In this document: piece by piece, positions 38,858 through 48,273 of the stretch
Numbering within the stretch: the first letter of the stretch is position 1
Layout of the letters: the number at the start of each line of letters is the position of its first letter
From: Neptunomonas qingdaonensis
GTDB taxonomy: Bacteria > Pseudomonadota > Gammaproteobacteria > Pseudomonadales > Balneatricaceae
DNA length: 64,000 nt
Reading direction: 5' to 3'
Assembly: GCF_900113275.1 (NCBI RefSeq)
Contig: NZ_FOOU01000002.1
Coordinates: 124,001 to 188,000, forward strand
Position numbers and translations under genes: made by a program
The notes under the pieces: model-generated
The model's input: only the letters and a program-made list of their open reading frames with translations
Databases searched by the model: none
What the model was told of the DNA's origin: nothing

Positions 38858-40357
38858 CTACTTAATCCAACGTCCTGAATTAAGCACTTCACCTAATTGA
38901 TCTATGACGCGTTGCTGTTGAGGAACAGTCATATTAGACCCTGAAGGCAAACACAGGCCTGTCTCAAATAAGTAATCACTCAGGCTCAATTCAGGGCTAT
39001 GCGGAAAATAATTACAACCAGAAAATAATGGCTGACGATGCATTGGTTTCCATAGATGACGGGCCTCAATATTTTCACTAGTTAATGCCTTAATTAAATC
39101 AGGCGCACTTACACTATACCCTGGCTTAATACTAACTGCCGTGAGCCAGCGATTTGAGACATCACCGGATGGTTCTGGCATCCATTCCAGGCACTCAAAC
39201 TCTTTTAAGCCGTCACGGTACCGGTGAAAAACGTCCCTACGGGCCTGCACACGATCATCTAATACTTTTAGCTGTCCGCGCCCTATCCCTGCAAGCACAT
39301 TACTCATTCGGTAATTATAGCCAATTTCTGTATGCTCATAATAAGGAGCAGGATCGCGTGCCTGTGTTGATAAAAAGCGGGCTTTCTCAATTAACTCGAC
39401 GTCATCCGACACGAGCATACCACCACCAGAAGTAGTGATGATTTTATTTCCATTGAATGAAAAAACGCCAAACTTACCGAATGTGCCTGTGTGCTGGCCT
39501 TTATAACGACCACCCAGAGATTCTGCCGCATCTTCTATAACAGGAATTTCGTACTTCTCAGCAATCTTCATGATTTCACCCATATCAGCACTTTGCCCAT
39601 AAAGGTGTACGGTAAGAATCGCTTTCGGTTTATGACCATTGCCAATACAGCTTAATATTGCTTGCTCTAAAGCAATCGGAGACATATTCCAGGTATTAGG
39701 CTCAGAGTCGATGAAAACCGGAGTCGCGCCCTGATAAAGTATAGGATTAGCACTGGCAACAAATGTAAAACTTGAACACAGCACATTGTCTCCCTGGCCT
39801 ACGTCCAGCAAGCGAAGCGCCAAATGAATGGCTGCTGTCCCCGAGCTTACGGCAGCTGCATGCTTACTACCCACGTATTCAGCTAGCTCAGACTCGAAAG
39901 CATCTACATTAGGCCCCAGCGGAGCAATCCAGTTGGTATCAAAGGCTTCTTTCACATATATCAATTCTTGCTCACCCATATGAGGAATAGAGAGCTGTAT
40001 ACGAGGGCGAAGCATATGTCTTGAATGTAAACCTATAGGCTTATTATTTACATCCACTTGTGGAAGTTGATTTATTTGATGCAGGTCCATCAACTCAAGC
40101 ACTTGATCATCTGTCATATTCTGCGAAATGCTGATTGGAGTTTTCTCAGGCATGCCAGACAAATCATCATCCAGGGCGGCTCCGGAAAGAATCAAACGAC
40201 GCATATCACCATCAGTAATAGTTCTTAGTAACGATCCCTTTTTATTCACCAGCAGCAAAATAGACATGCCTGTTTGGTCTAAAATCTCTAAGCATTGCCG
40301 AATAGATTTATCCCGGCTGATAACGATATTTGTTACACTGATCATTACTGAAAACAC
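38858..40357 (-). CDS. CBS-domain/PLP aminotransferase fusion of the glycan cluster
   Basis: A 499-residue fusion. Residues 1-115 are a CBS pair (TDGDMRR in the first half, QLPQVD in the second) like those joined to nucleotidyltransferases of legionaminic acid pathways. Residues 118-499 are a DegT/DnrJ/EryC1-type aminotransferase with TNWIAPLGP, SSGTAAIHLALR, EDAAESLGG and the PLP lysine K305 in FNGNKI. It would convert a UDP-4-keto-6-deoxy-HexNAc to the 4-amino sugar, following the 4,6-dehydratase at 52928. The CBS part may sense adenine nucleotides. It is the last gene of the minus-strand cluster and overlaps neuD. Confidence 0.85.
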   Translation of the reverse strand: MFSVMISVTNIVISRDKSIRQCLEILDQTGMSILLLVNKKGSLLRTITDGDMRRLILSGAALDDDLSGMPEKTPISISQNMTDDQVLELMDLHQINQLPQVDVNNKPIGLHSRHMLRPRIQLSIPHMGEQELIYVKEAFDTNWIAPLGPNVDAFESELAEYVGSKHAAAVSSGTAAIHLALRLLDVGQGDNVLCSSFTFVASANPILYQGATPVFIDSEPNTWNMSPIALEQAILSCIGNGHKPKAILTVHLYGQSADMGEIMKIAEKYEIPVIEDAAESLGGRYKGQHTGTFGKFGVFSFNGNKIITTSGGGMLVSDDVELIEKARFLSTQARDPAPYYEHTEIGYNYRMSNVLAGIGRGQLKVLDDRVQARRDVFHRYRDGLKEFECLEWMPEPSGDVSNRWLTAVSIKPGYSVSAPDLIKALTSENIEARHLWKPMHRQPLFSGCNYFPHSPELSLSDYLFETGLCLPSGSNMTVPQQQRVIDQLGEVLNSGRWIK

Positions 40358-40965
40358 CTCGCAGGTATGCCTTTAACAACCTGCCCGTCATTTATATCAC
40401 GAGTCACAACAGCTCCCGCACCAACAGTCACATCACAGCCAAGCTTTATGCCGGGTAATACGACTGCACCTGCACCAACAATACTTCTTGCGCCTATAAC
40501 AACACCACCACCCAATGTTACATTCGGCGCCACATGTGAGAACTCTCCTATCTCGCATTCATGATCAACAACAGCGCCATGATTGATAATAGTGCCTTGA
40601 GCAACATTGGATTCGGCCGCAATAACTGCGTTTGCAGCGACTAGCACGCCATCGGCCAATACAGCGAAGGAAGATACTGATGCATCAGGATGTATTATCG
40701 ACATAAAGAGTTTGTCACGGCCAGCATAGCGCCCAGCTAGGGACGCCCTCGTTTTATTATGACCAACAGCAATATGATAATATTGCTCTGTAAATGTATC
40801 AGTTGGAGTACAACTGACTATAAATTTCTGCAATAACGATTCTCCAACACGACACGGATTATCATCATATACACTTATGCGTGCCTGTTGATTTGCGGCT
40901 AGCAAAGCATCTATAACTACTTTTGCGTGCCCACCAGAACCTAGAATAGCCACATTAATATGCAT
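40345..40965 (-). CDS. NeuD/PglD-type sugar acetyltransferase
   Basis: An N-terminal Rossmann-like part (AILGSGGHAKVVIDALL) followed by left-handed beta-helix hexapeptide repeats (GTIINHGAVVDHECEIGE and GARSIVGAGAVV) is typical of the acetyltransferases that acetylate UDP-4-amino-6-deoxy sugars or sialic acids. I take the ATG at 40965, which has GGAAAAG upstream and overlaps the neuC end by 11 bp; 40992 is an alternative. With the aminotransferase next to it, N-acetylation of the 4-amino sugar is the likeliest role. Confidence 0.83.
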   Translation of the reverse strand: MHINVAILGSGGHAKVVIDALLAANQQARISVYDDNPCRVGESLLQKFIVSCTPTDTFTEQYYHIAVGHNKTRASLAGRYAGRDKLFMSIIHPDASVSSFAVLADGVLVAANAVIAAESNVAQGTIINHGAVVDHECEIGEFSHVAPNVTLGGGVVIGARSIVGAGAVVLPGIKLGCDVTVGAGAVVTRDINDGQVVKGIPARCFQ

Positions 40966-42088
40966 TAAGCTTTTCCATGATTTTAGCATCAAGAGAAATA
41001 CATCGAAGATACTGCACTATCCTTTCTGCGCTATTACCGTCACCATAGCAGTTATCCCAATGCTTACCTTTCATTTGTTTTGCAACCAAAATAGCCTCTT
41101 TAATTAACTCGAAGGCAGGAGCTACATCTATTACATTCGCGTTTCGCTCTCTGGCATTTTGTCGATCACCAACATTCACAACAGGTGTTTGTAGCGATGC
41201 CGCTTCGATGATACCACTGCTAGAATTTCCGATAAGTACATCAGCACCCGCCACCAGCGATAAATAGTCATTTCTTGGGATATGAAGCACAGATTTAAAA
41301 TGCCGTTCCTTCAGACAAAAGCGATTAATAACGGAAACGATTCCTGATGCACCTGAATCCGCATTCGGCATAATAATCAGCGGCTGCTCACAAGTCTCCA
41401 ATACTGCTTTCAGCAAGGTCTGCGTTTGCTCTTCGGCAATCGATGCCTGTTGTACAACAGGATGAAATAAGATCAACTGAAAGGGTCGCTCAGCATCAAA
41501 TTGATATTTTTTGGCAAGGTTTTCTTTTCCCTGCAACTTAGCTGAATAAATTGCATCCAGACCAGGAGCACCTGTCACAAAAACGCTGTCTGCTTGCTCG
41601 CCCATCTTTATCAACCGCGTACGCGAATCAGAAGATGCGACAAAATGGTAATGTGATAATTTACTGACGGCATGACGAATGGATTCATCCACGGTTCCAG
41701 ATCGTTCCCCACCATGAAGATGCACTATTGGAATATTTAAGTGTATCGCAGCAATGGCCGCGGCTAACATCTCACCACGATCACCTAACAATAATAAAAG
41801 ATCAGGACGCCTTGCATTTAGGGCTGCAGTGAAACCTATGATTTCCTCTCCAACAGCGTGAGCCATCTCAGCACCGCCACCACCCGATAAATTAACCGGT
41901 ACCTTGGCGTGAATATCAAATCCTGCCGCTTCAATTTCTTTGTAGGTATCTCCATAAGCAGATAAAAGATGCATTCCTGTTACGAGAATAGATAACGATA
42001 GTTCAGGCGAAGCTTCGATAGCATGTAATACTTCTTCCATGAGGCCATAATCAGCACGCGTGCCCGACACATAACAGATATGCCTCAT
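40955..42088 (-). CDS. neuC: Hydrolysing UDP-HexNAc 2-epimerase, NeuC/LegG type
   Basis: NeuC-like enzymes remove UDP and invert C2 to give the ManNAc-type sugar that NeuB condenses. The sequence opens with VSGTRADYGL and has LLGDRGEMLA, HLHGGE and the GNSSSGIIEA motif near the C-terminus. I start at 42088 (MRHICYVSGTRADYG), overlapping neuB by 4 bp, instead of 42127. In this cluster the substrate is probably the 2,4-diacetamido sugar, making it LegG-like. Confidence 0.87.
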   Translation of the reverse strand: MRHICYVSGTRADYGLMEEVLHAIEASPELSLSILVTGMHLLSAYGDTYKEIEAAGFDIHAKVPVNLSGGGGAEMAHAVGEEIIGFTAALNARRPDLLLLLGDRGEMLAAAIAAIHLNIPIVHLHGGERSGTVDESIRHAVSKLSHYHFVASSDSRTRLIKMGEQADSVFVTGAPGLDAIYSAKLQGKENLAKKYQFDAERPFQLILFHPVVQQASIAEEQTQTLLKAVLETCEQPLIIMPNADSGASGIVSVINRFCLKERHFKSVLHIPRNDYLSLVAGADVLIGNSSSGIIEAASLQTPVVNVGDRQNARERNANVIDVAPAFELIKEAILVAKQMKGKHWDNCYGDGNSAERIVQYLRCISLDAKIMEKLNAY

Positions 42089-43119
42089 AACACTAGGTCG
42101 TCCCAAGCCAAAAGCTCTCCCGCACACTTACCGGCGTTTAGTTTTCGACCTAATAACGCATGTAAATCTTTAGGCGGTATCCCTGTTCCTGGACGAAGCA
42201 GCACAAGATCATCAGGCTGCAATGTATCTCCTATTTTCTTATCTCTGGCAAGCACCACGCTGCGTCTTACTAACGCTCTTATAGGGAGTTCATTAGATCT
42301 AGGCTCTTTTATACCGTCCCCTAAACATCGTTCAACGCGCCGTATCTGGGAAACCATTTCAACAAGCTCATCAGGCATCAGTGATGCTTTATGATCAGGT
42401 CCTGGTAGATTTTTATCTAATGTGAAATGCTTTTCTATCACCTGAGCTCCCATTGCAACAGCAGCAACAGACACCACAATACCAGACGTATGATCTGAAT
42501 AACCAGCGGGCAAACCGCACTCAGATCCAAGTGTATATATCGCACGTAAATTAACATCAGTATCCGCTGTCGGATAATTTGATGTGCAATGCAGAATCGT
42601 TAACACTTTATCTAAAGGCTTTTCAAAGGATAATTCCTCACGTACCGATCTCACAACATCGACTGCCTCTTTAACTTCGTCAAGGGTTGCCATACCTGTG
42701 GAAAGGATCATGGGGAGGTCGTATTCTGCTAGCTTGGAAATCAAGGGTAAGTTAGTAAGCTCTCCCGATGGAATTTTGATAATACGCATACCCAAGCTTA
42801 CTAAAAATTCAGCGGATTCAAGATCAAAAGGTGTCGACATGAATTCAATGCCATGCAATTTACAATGCGCTAACAGCAAAATATGCAATTCAGGCGATAT
42901 TTCTAAGCCTTTTAACATAGCAAATTGGTCATCAGATCCTGTCTGAGCTTTTTGATACGCCGCGGTAGCAGTACCTTTAGCAACCAATGACTCAGCTTTA
43001 AACGTCTGAAACTTGACCGCATCCGCGCCAGCCTTAGCGGCCACTTCGATTAACTGTAGCGCAAGCTCTTCGGAGCCATTATGGTTTACTCCGGCTTCTG
43101 CAATAACGTAGCAACCCAT
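42085..43119 (-). CDS. neuB: Nonulosonic acid synthase, NeuB/LegI type
   Basis: NeuB-type synthases condense PEP with a hexosamine to make a nine-carbon 2-keto acid. The 344-residue protein has the TIM-barrel start VIAEAGVNHNGS, KFQTFK, the STPFDLES and SDHT segments, and a C-terminal SAF (antifreeze-like) domain from about residue 285. It precedes neuC with a 4-bp overlap. Sialic, legionaminic or other nonulosonate cannot be separated by eye; the dehydratase and aminotransferase favour a 6-deoxy diamino type such as legionaminic acid. Confidence 0.9.
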   Translation of the reverse strand: MGCYVIAEAGVNHNGSEELALQLIEVAAKAGADAVKFQTFKAESLVAKGTATAAYQKAQTGSDDQFAMLKGLEISPELHILLLAHCKLHGIEFMSTPFDLESAEFLVSLGMRIIKIPSGELTNLPLISKLAEYDLPMILSTGMATLDEVKEAVDVVRSVREELSFEKPLDKVLTILHCTSNYPTADTDVNLRAIYTLGSECGLPAGYSDHTSGIVVSVAAVAMGAQVIEKHFTLDKNLPGPDHKASLMPDELVEMVSQIRRVERCLGDGIKEPRSNELPIRALVRRSVVLARDKKIGDTLQPDDLVLLRPGTGIPPKDLHALLGRKLNAGKCAGELLAWDDLVL

Positions 43120-43301
43120 AATACTTACTCCTATTACCTATCATATTTGTTTTAAAAAGCTTTAATATAGAACACCATGCATACCTATTAAACCCGCCAC
43201 AACACTGCCCGCAAGCGAAAACTATAAGCGTTGCAAAAAGACGAATTAGCGAACATTAGCACAACAGGGTATTTAATTTACTGTGACATTGATTAACATA
43301 T

Positions 43302-43997
43302 CTAACGGGTTGAAATTTTATTAAAAATAGCTTCAGCACAAAGAAAATCTACCTCTGTATCAATATCAAATGAATTATATGAAGACATTACATAAGCATA
43401 TGATTTCTTCGGCATAAAATTTCGTACCGCAGAAAAAACAGAGCTATCAATTACATAAACAGCTCCATTCAAACGATAATATGTTGCCAAATCCTGGCTG
43501 CGCTTGCCTAAAACTTCTTCTCGAATAAAGCCATCTAAAGAATGTGATTCAGGCAACACATTGGACCAAAGCGGACTATGTTCTACTTCCGTTACAGAGA
43601 CAATTGCATCAGCTTCCCGGCTAAAGAGTTCTTCAATAGCCGTATCAATATCAATTGATTGACGAAGCGGGCTGGTTGGCTGTAATAACACAATGTAATC
43701 ATACAAAGAGCCTAATGCGCCCATAACATAAGACACAGTATCAGCTGTAGAGGCTGTATCTGAAGCTAAATCTGATGGACGTTCCTGACACAATACACCC
43801 AATGATTCTGAGAAACTGAGTATTTCGTCATCATCACTACTGACAACCACCGCATCAATATATCGGCTTTTTTGTGCAGCCTCTATTGTCCATTGAATAA
43901 GCGGCTTACCGGAAAACGGCAACATATTTTTTCGTGGAAGGCGCTTACTCCCTCCGCGGGCAGGGATTATAGCTATAAACTTTTTATTATTTAGCAT
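43302..43997 (-). CDS. neuA: CMP-nonulosonate cytidylyltransferase, NeuA type
   Basis: NeuA-type enzymes activate nonulosonic acids as CMP-sugars. The 231-residue protein has the CTP-binding IIPARGGSKRLPRKN motif, the QPTSPLR segment and the metal-site DIDTEVDF near the C-terminus. It lies between the amidotransferase group and neuB, separated from neuB by 180 bp of A/T-rich DNA. That it activates legionaminate or an acetamidino derivative is inferred from neighbours. Confidence 0.87.
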   Translation of the reverse strand: MLNNKKFIAIIPARGGSKRLPRKNMLPFSGKPLIQWTIEAAQKSRYIDAVVVSSDDDEILSFSESLGVLCQERPSDLASDTASTADTVSYVMGALGSLYDYIVLLQPTSPLRQSIDIDTAIEELFSREADAIVSVTEVEHSPLWSNVLPESHSLDGFIREEVLGKRSQDLATYYRLNGAVYVIDSSVFSAVRNFMPKKSYAYVMSSYNSFDIDTEVDFLCAEAIFNKISTR

Positions 43998-44016
43998 ATT
44001 GCTATTTCCAGTAGTG

Positions 44017-45234
44017 CTACAGACCTTCTTTCCAAATGGGCTTTATTAACTCCCAAACACCATTCCTTTTTTCCCAAAGGTGAGGACTACGGAATTTCTC
44101 AATAATCTCGTGATAGCGGTCAAGTGTAATCCCCATATACTCACAACAATCCTGAATGTACTGCTGAGGAAACTCACCATCAAAACGCTTAATCAATGCA
44201 ATACCTTCATCACGAGTAATATCGCCATTACGTACTTCCTGAGCGGAGTCGTAAGTCGCGCGCCCAATCCCAAACTTAATAGTTGTCGTATGATAGTGAA
44301 GCCAATCTATCTTGTCGTCCAGGGAGCTGTATTTACTGAAACTACCCTCTGTACGATGGTAATTAGGCATGAAATCACTATTTTCGACTGAGTAATAATA
44401 CGTTTCTTGAGGGTGCCACTTAACATAATAACCAAGATAATGAACTTCAGTTCCAGTTTTCTCCAATGCATATGGGCTTACAGGAAAATACGCTTCTAAA
44501 TCAGAAAGCTTGTAGCCAAAATCATTTATAAGATCAACAGCAGGAACACCACCCAATACAAGATCAGCAATCGACAACTCTGCTGAATAATATTTAGGAT
44601 CGCGCGTTGGTTTTTCATTATCTTCTATAGCATTACCATACTCTGCTTCATTTTCACCAAAAATAACCAATGGTATATCTAGCAAAACAGATAGACGGGG
44701 AGCTAGATTCTTCTGGCCAAGAATAAACGGCTGAAAAGGATGTCCTAAATTTTCGAAAGCATTTTTAGTTAAGAATCGATGCAACTTTTTATTCTGATTA
44801 TATGTGTAATTAGCAAAGCCTGCATCCAACCAAGCATCAAAATTCTGCCTGCCAATTTGCGTGTATAATGCCGGTGGCCAAGTAATTAAGATTGGATTCA
44901 TATTATATTTGTACTTCAGCATATGCGCTGCTTGTACACTATCCTTTCCGCCACTACCAGGCACCACAACATCATAACGACCATCATTACGACGGAATCG
45001 ATTACACAATTCTTCAAGCTCTAAATGCCGATCTTCCCAATTGATCGTTTTTTTCTTTTCAGCATAGCGACAAGCTTCACAAACTCCCTCTTCATCAAAA
45101 ATAAGAGTTCTTTTCTTTTCATCAGCTTTTTGCATAAACTCAACTGTCGATGAAGGTCGCTGATTATTCATCGTACATTTTTTACAGAAAAGCACATCCA
45201 ACGGAAGTCCATATTTACCTGTACCTAAAGACAT
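44017..45234 (-). CDS. N-acetyl sugar amidotransferase, WbpG/PseA type
   Basis: This 405-residue enzyme has a Cys pair near the N-terminus (FCKKC), a second pair (CEAC), and the ATP-pyrophosphatase loop VVPGSGGKDSVQ, followed by ILITWPP. WbpG-type enzymes turn an acetamido group into an acetamidino group using ammonia delivered by dedicated HisH/HisF paralogues. Those two genes follow the same direction directly upstream (45244-46598). The expected product is an amidinated nonulosonate or hexosamine derivative. Confidence 0.87.
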   Translation of the reverse strand: MSLGTGKYGLPLDVLFCKKCTMNNQRPSSTVEFMQKADEKKRTLIFDEEGVCEACRYAEKKKTINWEDRHLELEELCNRFRRNDGRYDVVVPGSGGKDSVQAAHMLKYKYNMNPILITWPPALYTQIGRQNFDAWLDAGFANYTYNQNKKLHRFLTKNAFENLGHPFQPFILGQKNLAPRLSVLLDIPLVIFGENEAEYGNAIEDNEKPTRDPKYYSAELSIADLVLGGVPAVDLINDFGYKLSDLEAYFPVSPYALEKTGTEVHYLGYYVKWHPQETYYYSVENSDFMPNYHRTEGSFSKYSSLDDKIDWLHYHTTTIKFGIGRATYDSAQEVRNGDITRDEGIALIKRFDGEFPQQYIQDCCEYMGITLDRYHEIIEKFRSPHLWEKRNGVWELIKPIWKEGL

Positions 45235-45243
45235 TTCAACACC

Positions 45244-45846
45244 TCAAACATTTAAAAAGTTTTTAAATACTTCCAATCCAGCCTCTCGGCTTTTCTCAGG
45301 ATGAAACTGAACCCCGTAAATATTACCCTTGGAAATAGCTGAAACGAACTGATGTCCTTCGTATTCAGTTAAAGACAATATATCTGTATAGTTAACTACT
45401 TCGTAAGAATGCATAAAGTAAAAACTTTCATCCTCAACACCTCTTAATAATAACGAATCTTTTTGAACATTTATTTTATTAAAACCCATATGAGGAATTG
45501 GTGCAGAGCAATAAATATTTTTTACTTCAGCATCAAATATGCCCAGCCCTTTCGTTTCTCCAAATTCGTAACCAATTTTCGATAGAATCTGCATACCCAG
45601 GCAAATACCAAGCGTAGGCTTCGATAATACATTTGAGACTAACGCGTCATATATTCCATCTTCATGTATCTCCGACATGGCATCTTTGAAACTACCTACG
45701 CCTGGTATAATAATCTTATCTACTTTTTCAAAGTCACCTGAACTATTCACAACTTTGACTCTAGCATCAATTTTTTCAAGCGCTTTCACGATACTAAATA
45801 TATTTCCAGCGACACCGTAATTAACCACACCAATAACAGGACCCAT
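45244..45846 (-). CDS. hisH: HisH-type glutaminase of the amidotransferase system
   Basis: A class I glutamine amidotransferase of 200 residues with nucleophile Cys in TLGICLGMQ and the His/Glu pair in GVQFHPEKS. It shares its boundary base with hisF and precedes the WbpG-like gene. No other histidine genes are nearby, so this is a glycan-dedicated paralogue supplying ammonia and not the histidine-pathway copy. Confidence 0.88.
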   Translation of the reverse strand: MGPVIGVVNYGVAGNIFSIVKALEKIDARVKVVNSSGDFEKVDKIIIPGVGSFKDAMSEIHEDGIYDALVSNVLSKPTLGICLGMQILSKIGYEFGETKGLGIFDAEVKNIYCSAPIPHMGFNKINVQKDSLLLRGVEDESFYFMHSYEVVNYTDILSLTEYEGHQFVSAISKGNIYGVQFHPEKSREAGLEVFKNFLNV

Positions 45847-46598
45847 TATGAAACCTCCACGCCATTTTTTCTGAGGAAGTCTTTAACTTCACGAATAGTC
45901 GTTTTCTCATAATGAAGAATTGATGCCAAGGCGACTGCATCTGGTCTCGCCTGCTGGACAACAGATAACACATCTTCAAGGTTACCCGCCCCACTTGCAG
46001 CGATCACTGGAATACTTACACTTTCAACAACACTAGACACTAAATCGATATCATATCCTCGTTGGCGACCATCACAATCAACTGACTGCAACATAATTTC
46101 TCCAGCCCCTAAATCAGCTACTTCATTCACCCAATCTAAAACTGATTTTCCACTGCGAACGCGCCCACAATCTGTATAACATTCCCAACTACTACCCCAT
46201 TTTTTAGCTTCTATATTAACGATAACAGATTGGGAGCCAAATATTTCTGAGGCTTGTTTAATGATGTGAGGGTCGTTCTGAACAGCATATGTATTGATTA
46301 CAACTTTATCCGCTCCTGAATGAAATAATTTAGAAAAGTCGTCAATACTTCTAACCCCACCGCCTACCGAAAATGGAATAAATACTTCTTTAGCAGCTTT
46401 CTCCACTTCTGCAAATAAAATCTCCCGCTGATAAAGTGAAGCAACTATATCAGTATAAATTAGTTCGTCTGCTCCCTGCTTATAGTACTTTTCTGCCAGT
46501 TCGGCCGGCAAGCCAATTTTTCGCAAGCCTTCAAAATGGACAGGCTTGACCACATAAGGCGGTTTGACGTCCAGCTTGGCTATAATTCGCAAACTCAT
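45846..46598 (-). CDS. hisF: HisF-type cyclase paralogue of the amidotransferase system
   Basis: A 250-residue TIM-barrel HisF relative with the LDVK catalytic Asp near residue 10, GADELIYTDI, and SGGVRS/GAGNLEDV phosphate-site loops slightly different from canonical HisF. In WbpG systems this subunit channels ammonia from HisH. It overlaps the glycosyltransferase-like gene by 4 bp and abuts hisH, a three-gene coupled arrangement. Confidence 0.87.
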   Translation of the reverse strand: MSLRIIAKLDVKPPYVVKPVHFEGLRKIGLPAELAEKYYKQGADELIYTDIVASLYQREILFAEVEKAAKEVFIPFSVGGGVRSIDDFSKLFHSGADKVVINTYAVQNDPHIIKQASEIFGSQSVIVNIEAKKWGSSWECYTDCGRVRSGKSVLDWVNEVADLGAGEIMLQSVDCDGRQRGYDIDLVSSVVESVSIPVIAASGAGNLEDVLSVVQQARPDAVALASILHYEKTTIREVKDFLRKNGVEVS

Positions 46599-47851
46599 AA
46601 ATCCCTCATTATCTGGTTTGATTTACTTACGTGTTTTTCATCAAGCAAATCATGAATAACATTAATAATCTTATTTGTAGCCTGTCCTACCTGTGGCAGA
46701 GATGCTATTTCAGCAACTTGTTTAAAACCGACAACTTCGTTTATAGTGGCCTCCAGCCTATCTAAATCAGACACACCAGTAGAAATCCCCATAGCTGAGT
46801 AGGGAGCATCGTCTGTAAAAACAGACCTATCAATAGTCACTACGGGCAGCCCCAATAACGCTGCTTCTAAGCCTACTGTTGATGTCATGGTTACAACAAG
46901 ATCCACATTTTGAAGCAAACTATAAAGATCTTCATTTTTAGGACTTATTCGAACATTAGCAGGTAGCACATCTAAATGTACTTCTTCACTGGGATGAAAA
47001 CGAATCACCAACTCCCATTCCGGATGCTTTTTCATTATTTTAATCAATGCAGCATCAATATTCCTTGGTAGCTCGCTATCTCCACACTTACCTGTGAAGG
47101 GGTGTTTCTCCGGCTCTGGTTGAGAAGCCCATAAAATCGTGTGGCGACAACTTGGGGTTTCTTGCAACTGTCTATTGCTGACCTCGGTCCGTAAGTCAGC
47201 AAGTTTATCAAAAACAGGGTTGCCAGTTACTACGATTTCATCACTGCTTCGTCCGGCAGACACAAACGTTTGTTTCACATAATCAGATAATACACATACT
47301 TTATCCGCATATCCCTGTTGACCTATCCAATGAACCTCCTGCAAAGCAAAAAGATCAACGATGCAAAGTGAAGGAATACCTACTTTGCGTGCTGCGTCAA
47401 TAATTGCTCTTTCGGCTCTAGGCGAATTAGTCGCGATCACTAAATCAGGTTGTTCGTTTCTAAGGAACTTCTCCATTAAAAAAATAGGATAGAAGGCTTG
47501 CCTTCCTTTATTTACATACACAACCTTAGCCTGTTCAACACCATAGAATACTTCCAAGTCACTATAAGACAGGCCCATATAGGCAACTGACTCCTCATAA
47601 GAGATCAAAGAGCTCGCACTAGAAAGTCCAACCAGTTCTCGGCCTTTCTCCAATACTGAATCAGGTTCATCAGACAAAAACAGAAGGTCATTAAAACCTA
47701 CATAATCGATAGCATTATTTTTAAGAACAGAACCCGCAGTAGTTAAACCCAATATTTTCAGTTGATGTCCACATTTATCCAATTTTTTGATAATAGGCAA
47801 AAGCATATTAATATGCCCACCACCATAGGCAGCTAACACTATCTTACTCAT
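46595..47851 (-). CDS. Putative GT-B glycosyltransferase of the glycan cluster
   Basis: The protein begins SKIVLAAYGGGHINMLLPII, a GT-B-like glycine loop (start chosen at 47851; 47863 adds four residues). Its C-terminal half has RFHPSEE and a TSTVGLEAALLGLPVV stretch, as in CDP-glycerol or polysialyl-type transferases and UDP-GlcNAc 2-epimerase-like folds. No close family is recognisable. It is the only clear glycosyltransferase candidate in the cluster and may transfer the CMP-nonulosonate. It is coupled to hisF by a 4-bp overlap. Confidence 0.65.
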   Translation of the reverse strand: MSKIVLAAYGGGHINMLLPIIKKLDKCGHQLKILGLTTAGSVLKNNAIDYVGFNDLLFLSDEPDSVLEKGRELVGLSSASSLISYEESVAYMGLSYSDLEVFYGVEQAKVVYVNKGRQAFYPIFLMEKFLRNEQPDLVIATNSPRAERAIIDAARKVGIPSLCIVDLFALQEVHWIGQQGYADKVCVLSDYVKQTFVSAGRSSDEIVVTGNPVFDKLADLRTEVSNRQLQETPSCRHTILWASQPEPEKHPFTGKCGDSELPRNIDAALIKIMKKHPEWELVIRFHPSEEVHLDVLPANVRISPKNEDLYSLLQNVDLVVTMTSTVGLEAALLGLPVVTIDRSVFTDDAPYSAMGISTGVSDLDRLEATINEVVGFKQVAEIASLPQVGQATNKIINVIHDLLDEKHVSKSNQIMRDL

Positions 47852-47863
47852 AAGAAAACTCAC

Positions 47864-48273
47864 TGCTAGTAAAAAAACAAAAATTCAAAAACACAAGCAT
47901 ATTAACAACCAATAATAACGACATTAAGCGTATTAAATAAAGGAGAGTAAAAACTCATAAAAGAGTATTATATTTAACAATAACACTTACGACCTAGATT
48001 CAATTTCAACACATATTAAGTAAAAAATTATCTCTAAAAAATACACCACTGACAGATCCACATGTAACATTCAATAATGTATATCTCAGAACAGACATAA
48101 AATAATGGCGCCTTAAGCAATGTAAGTAATATGTCGATAAAACTTAGCCTTTAATCTTCATTTAATTTTTCAATCAAATTGCAGAGTTTAGAAATCTTAC
48201 AACCACCTACAACAGTAAACATACAGACTATCCCTTTAATAAAAGCGATGAAAAAAACACCAACTAACAATAA
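47864..48273. other. A/T-rich intergenic region inside the glycan cluster
   Basis: About 410 bp without a plausible gene. A minus-strand TATAAT lies at 47967-47972 without a convincing -35. It may hold a promoter for the downstream half of the cluster, or mark a recombination boundary where that half was acquired. Confidence 0.4.

Noticed and set aside
45244-46598. hisH and hisF as parts of a histidine biosynthesis operon
   Set aside because: No other his genes are present, and the pair is coupled to a WbpG-type amidotransferase, so a glycan role is far more likely.
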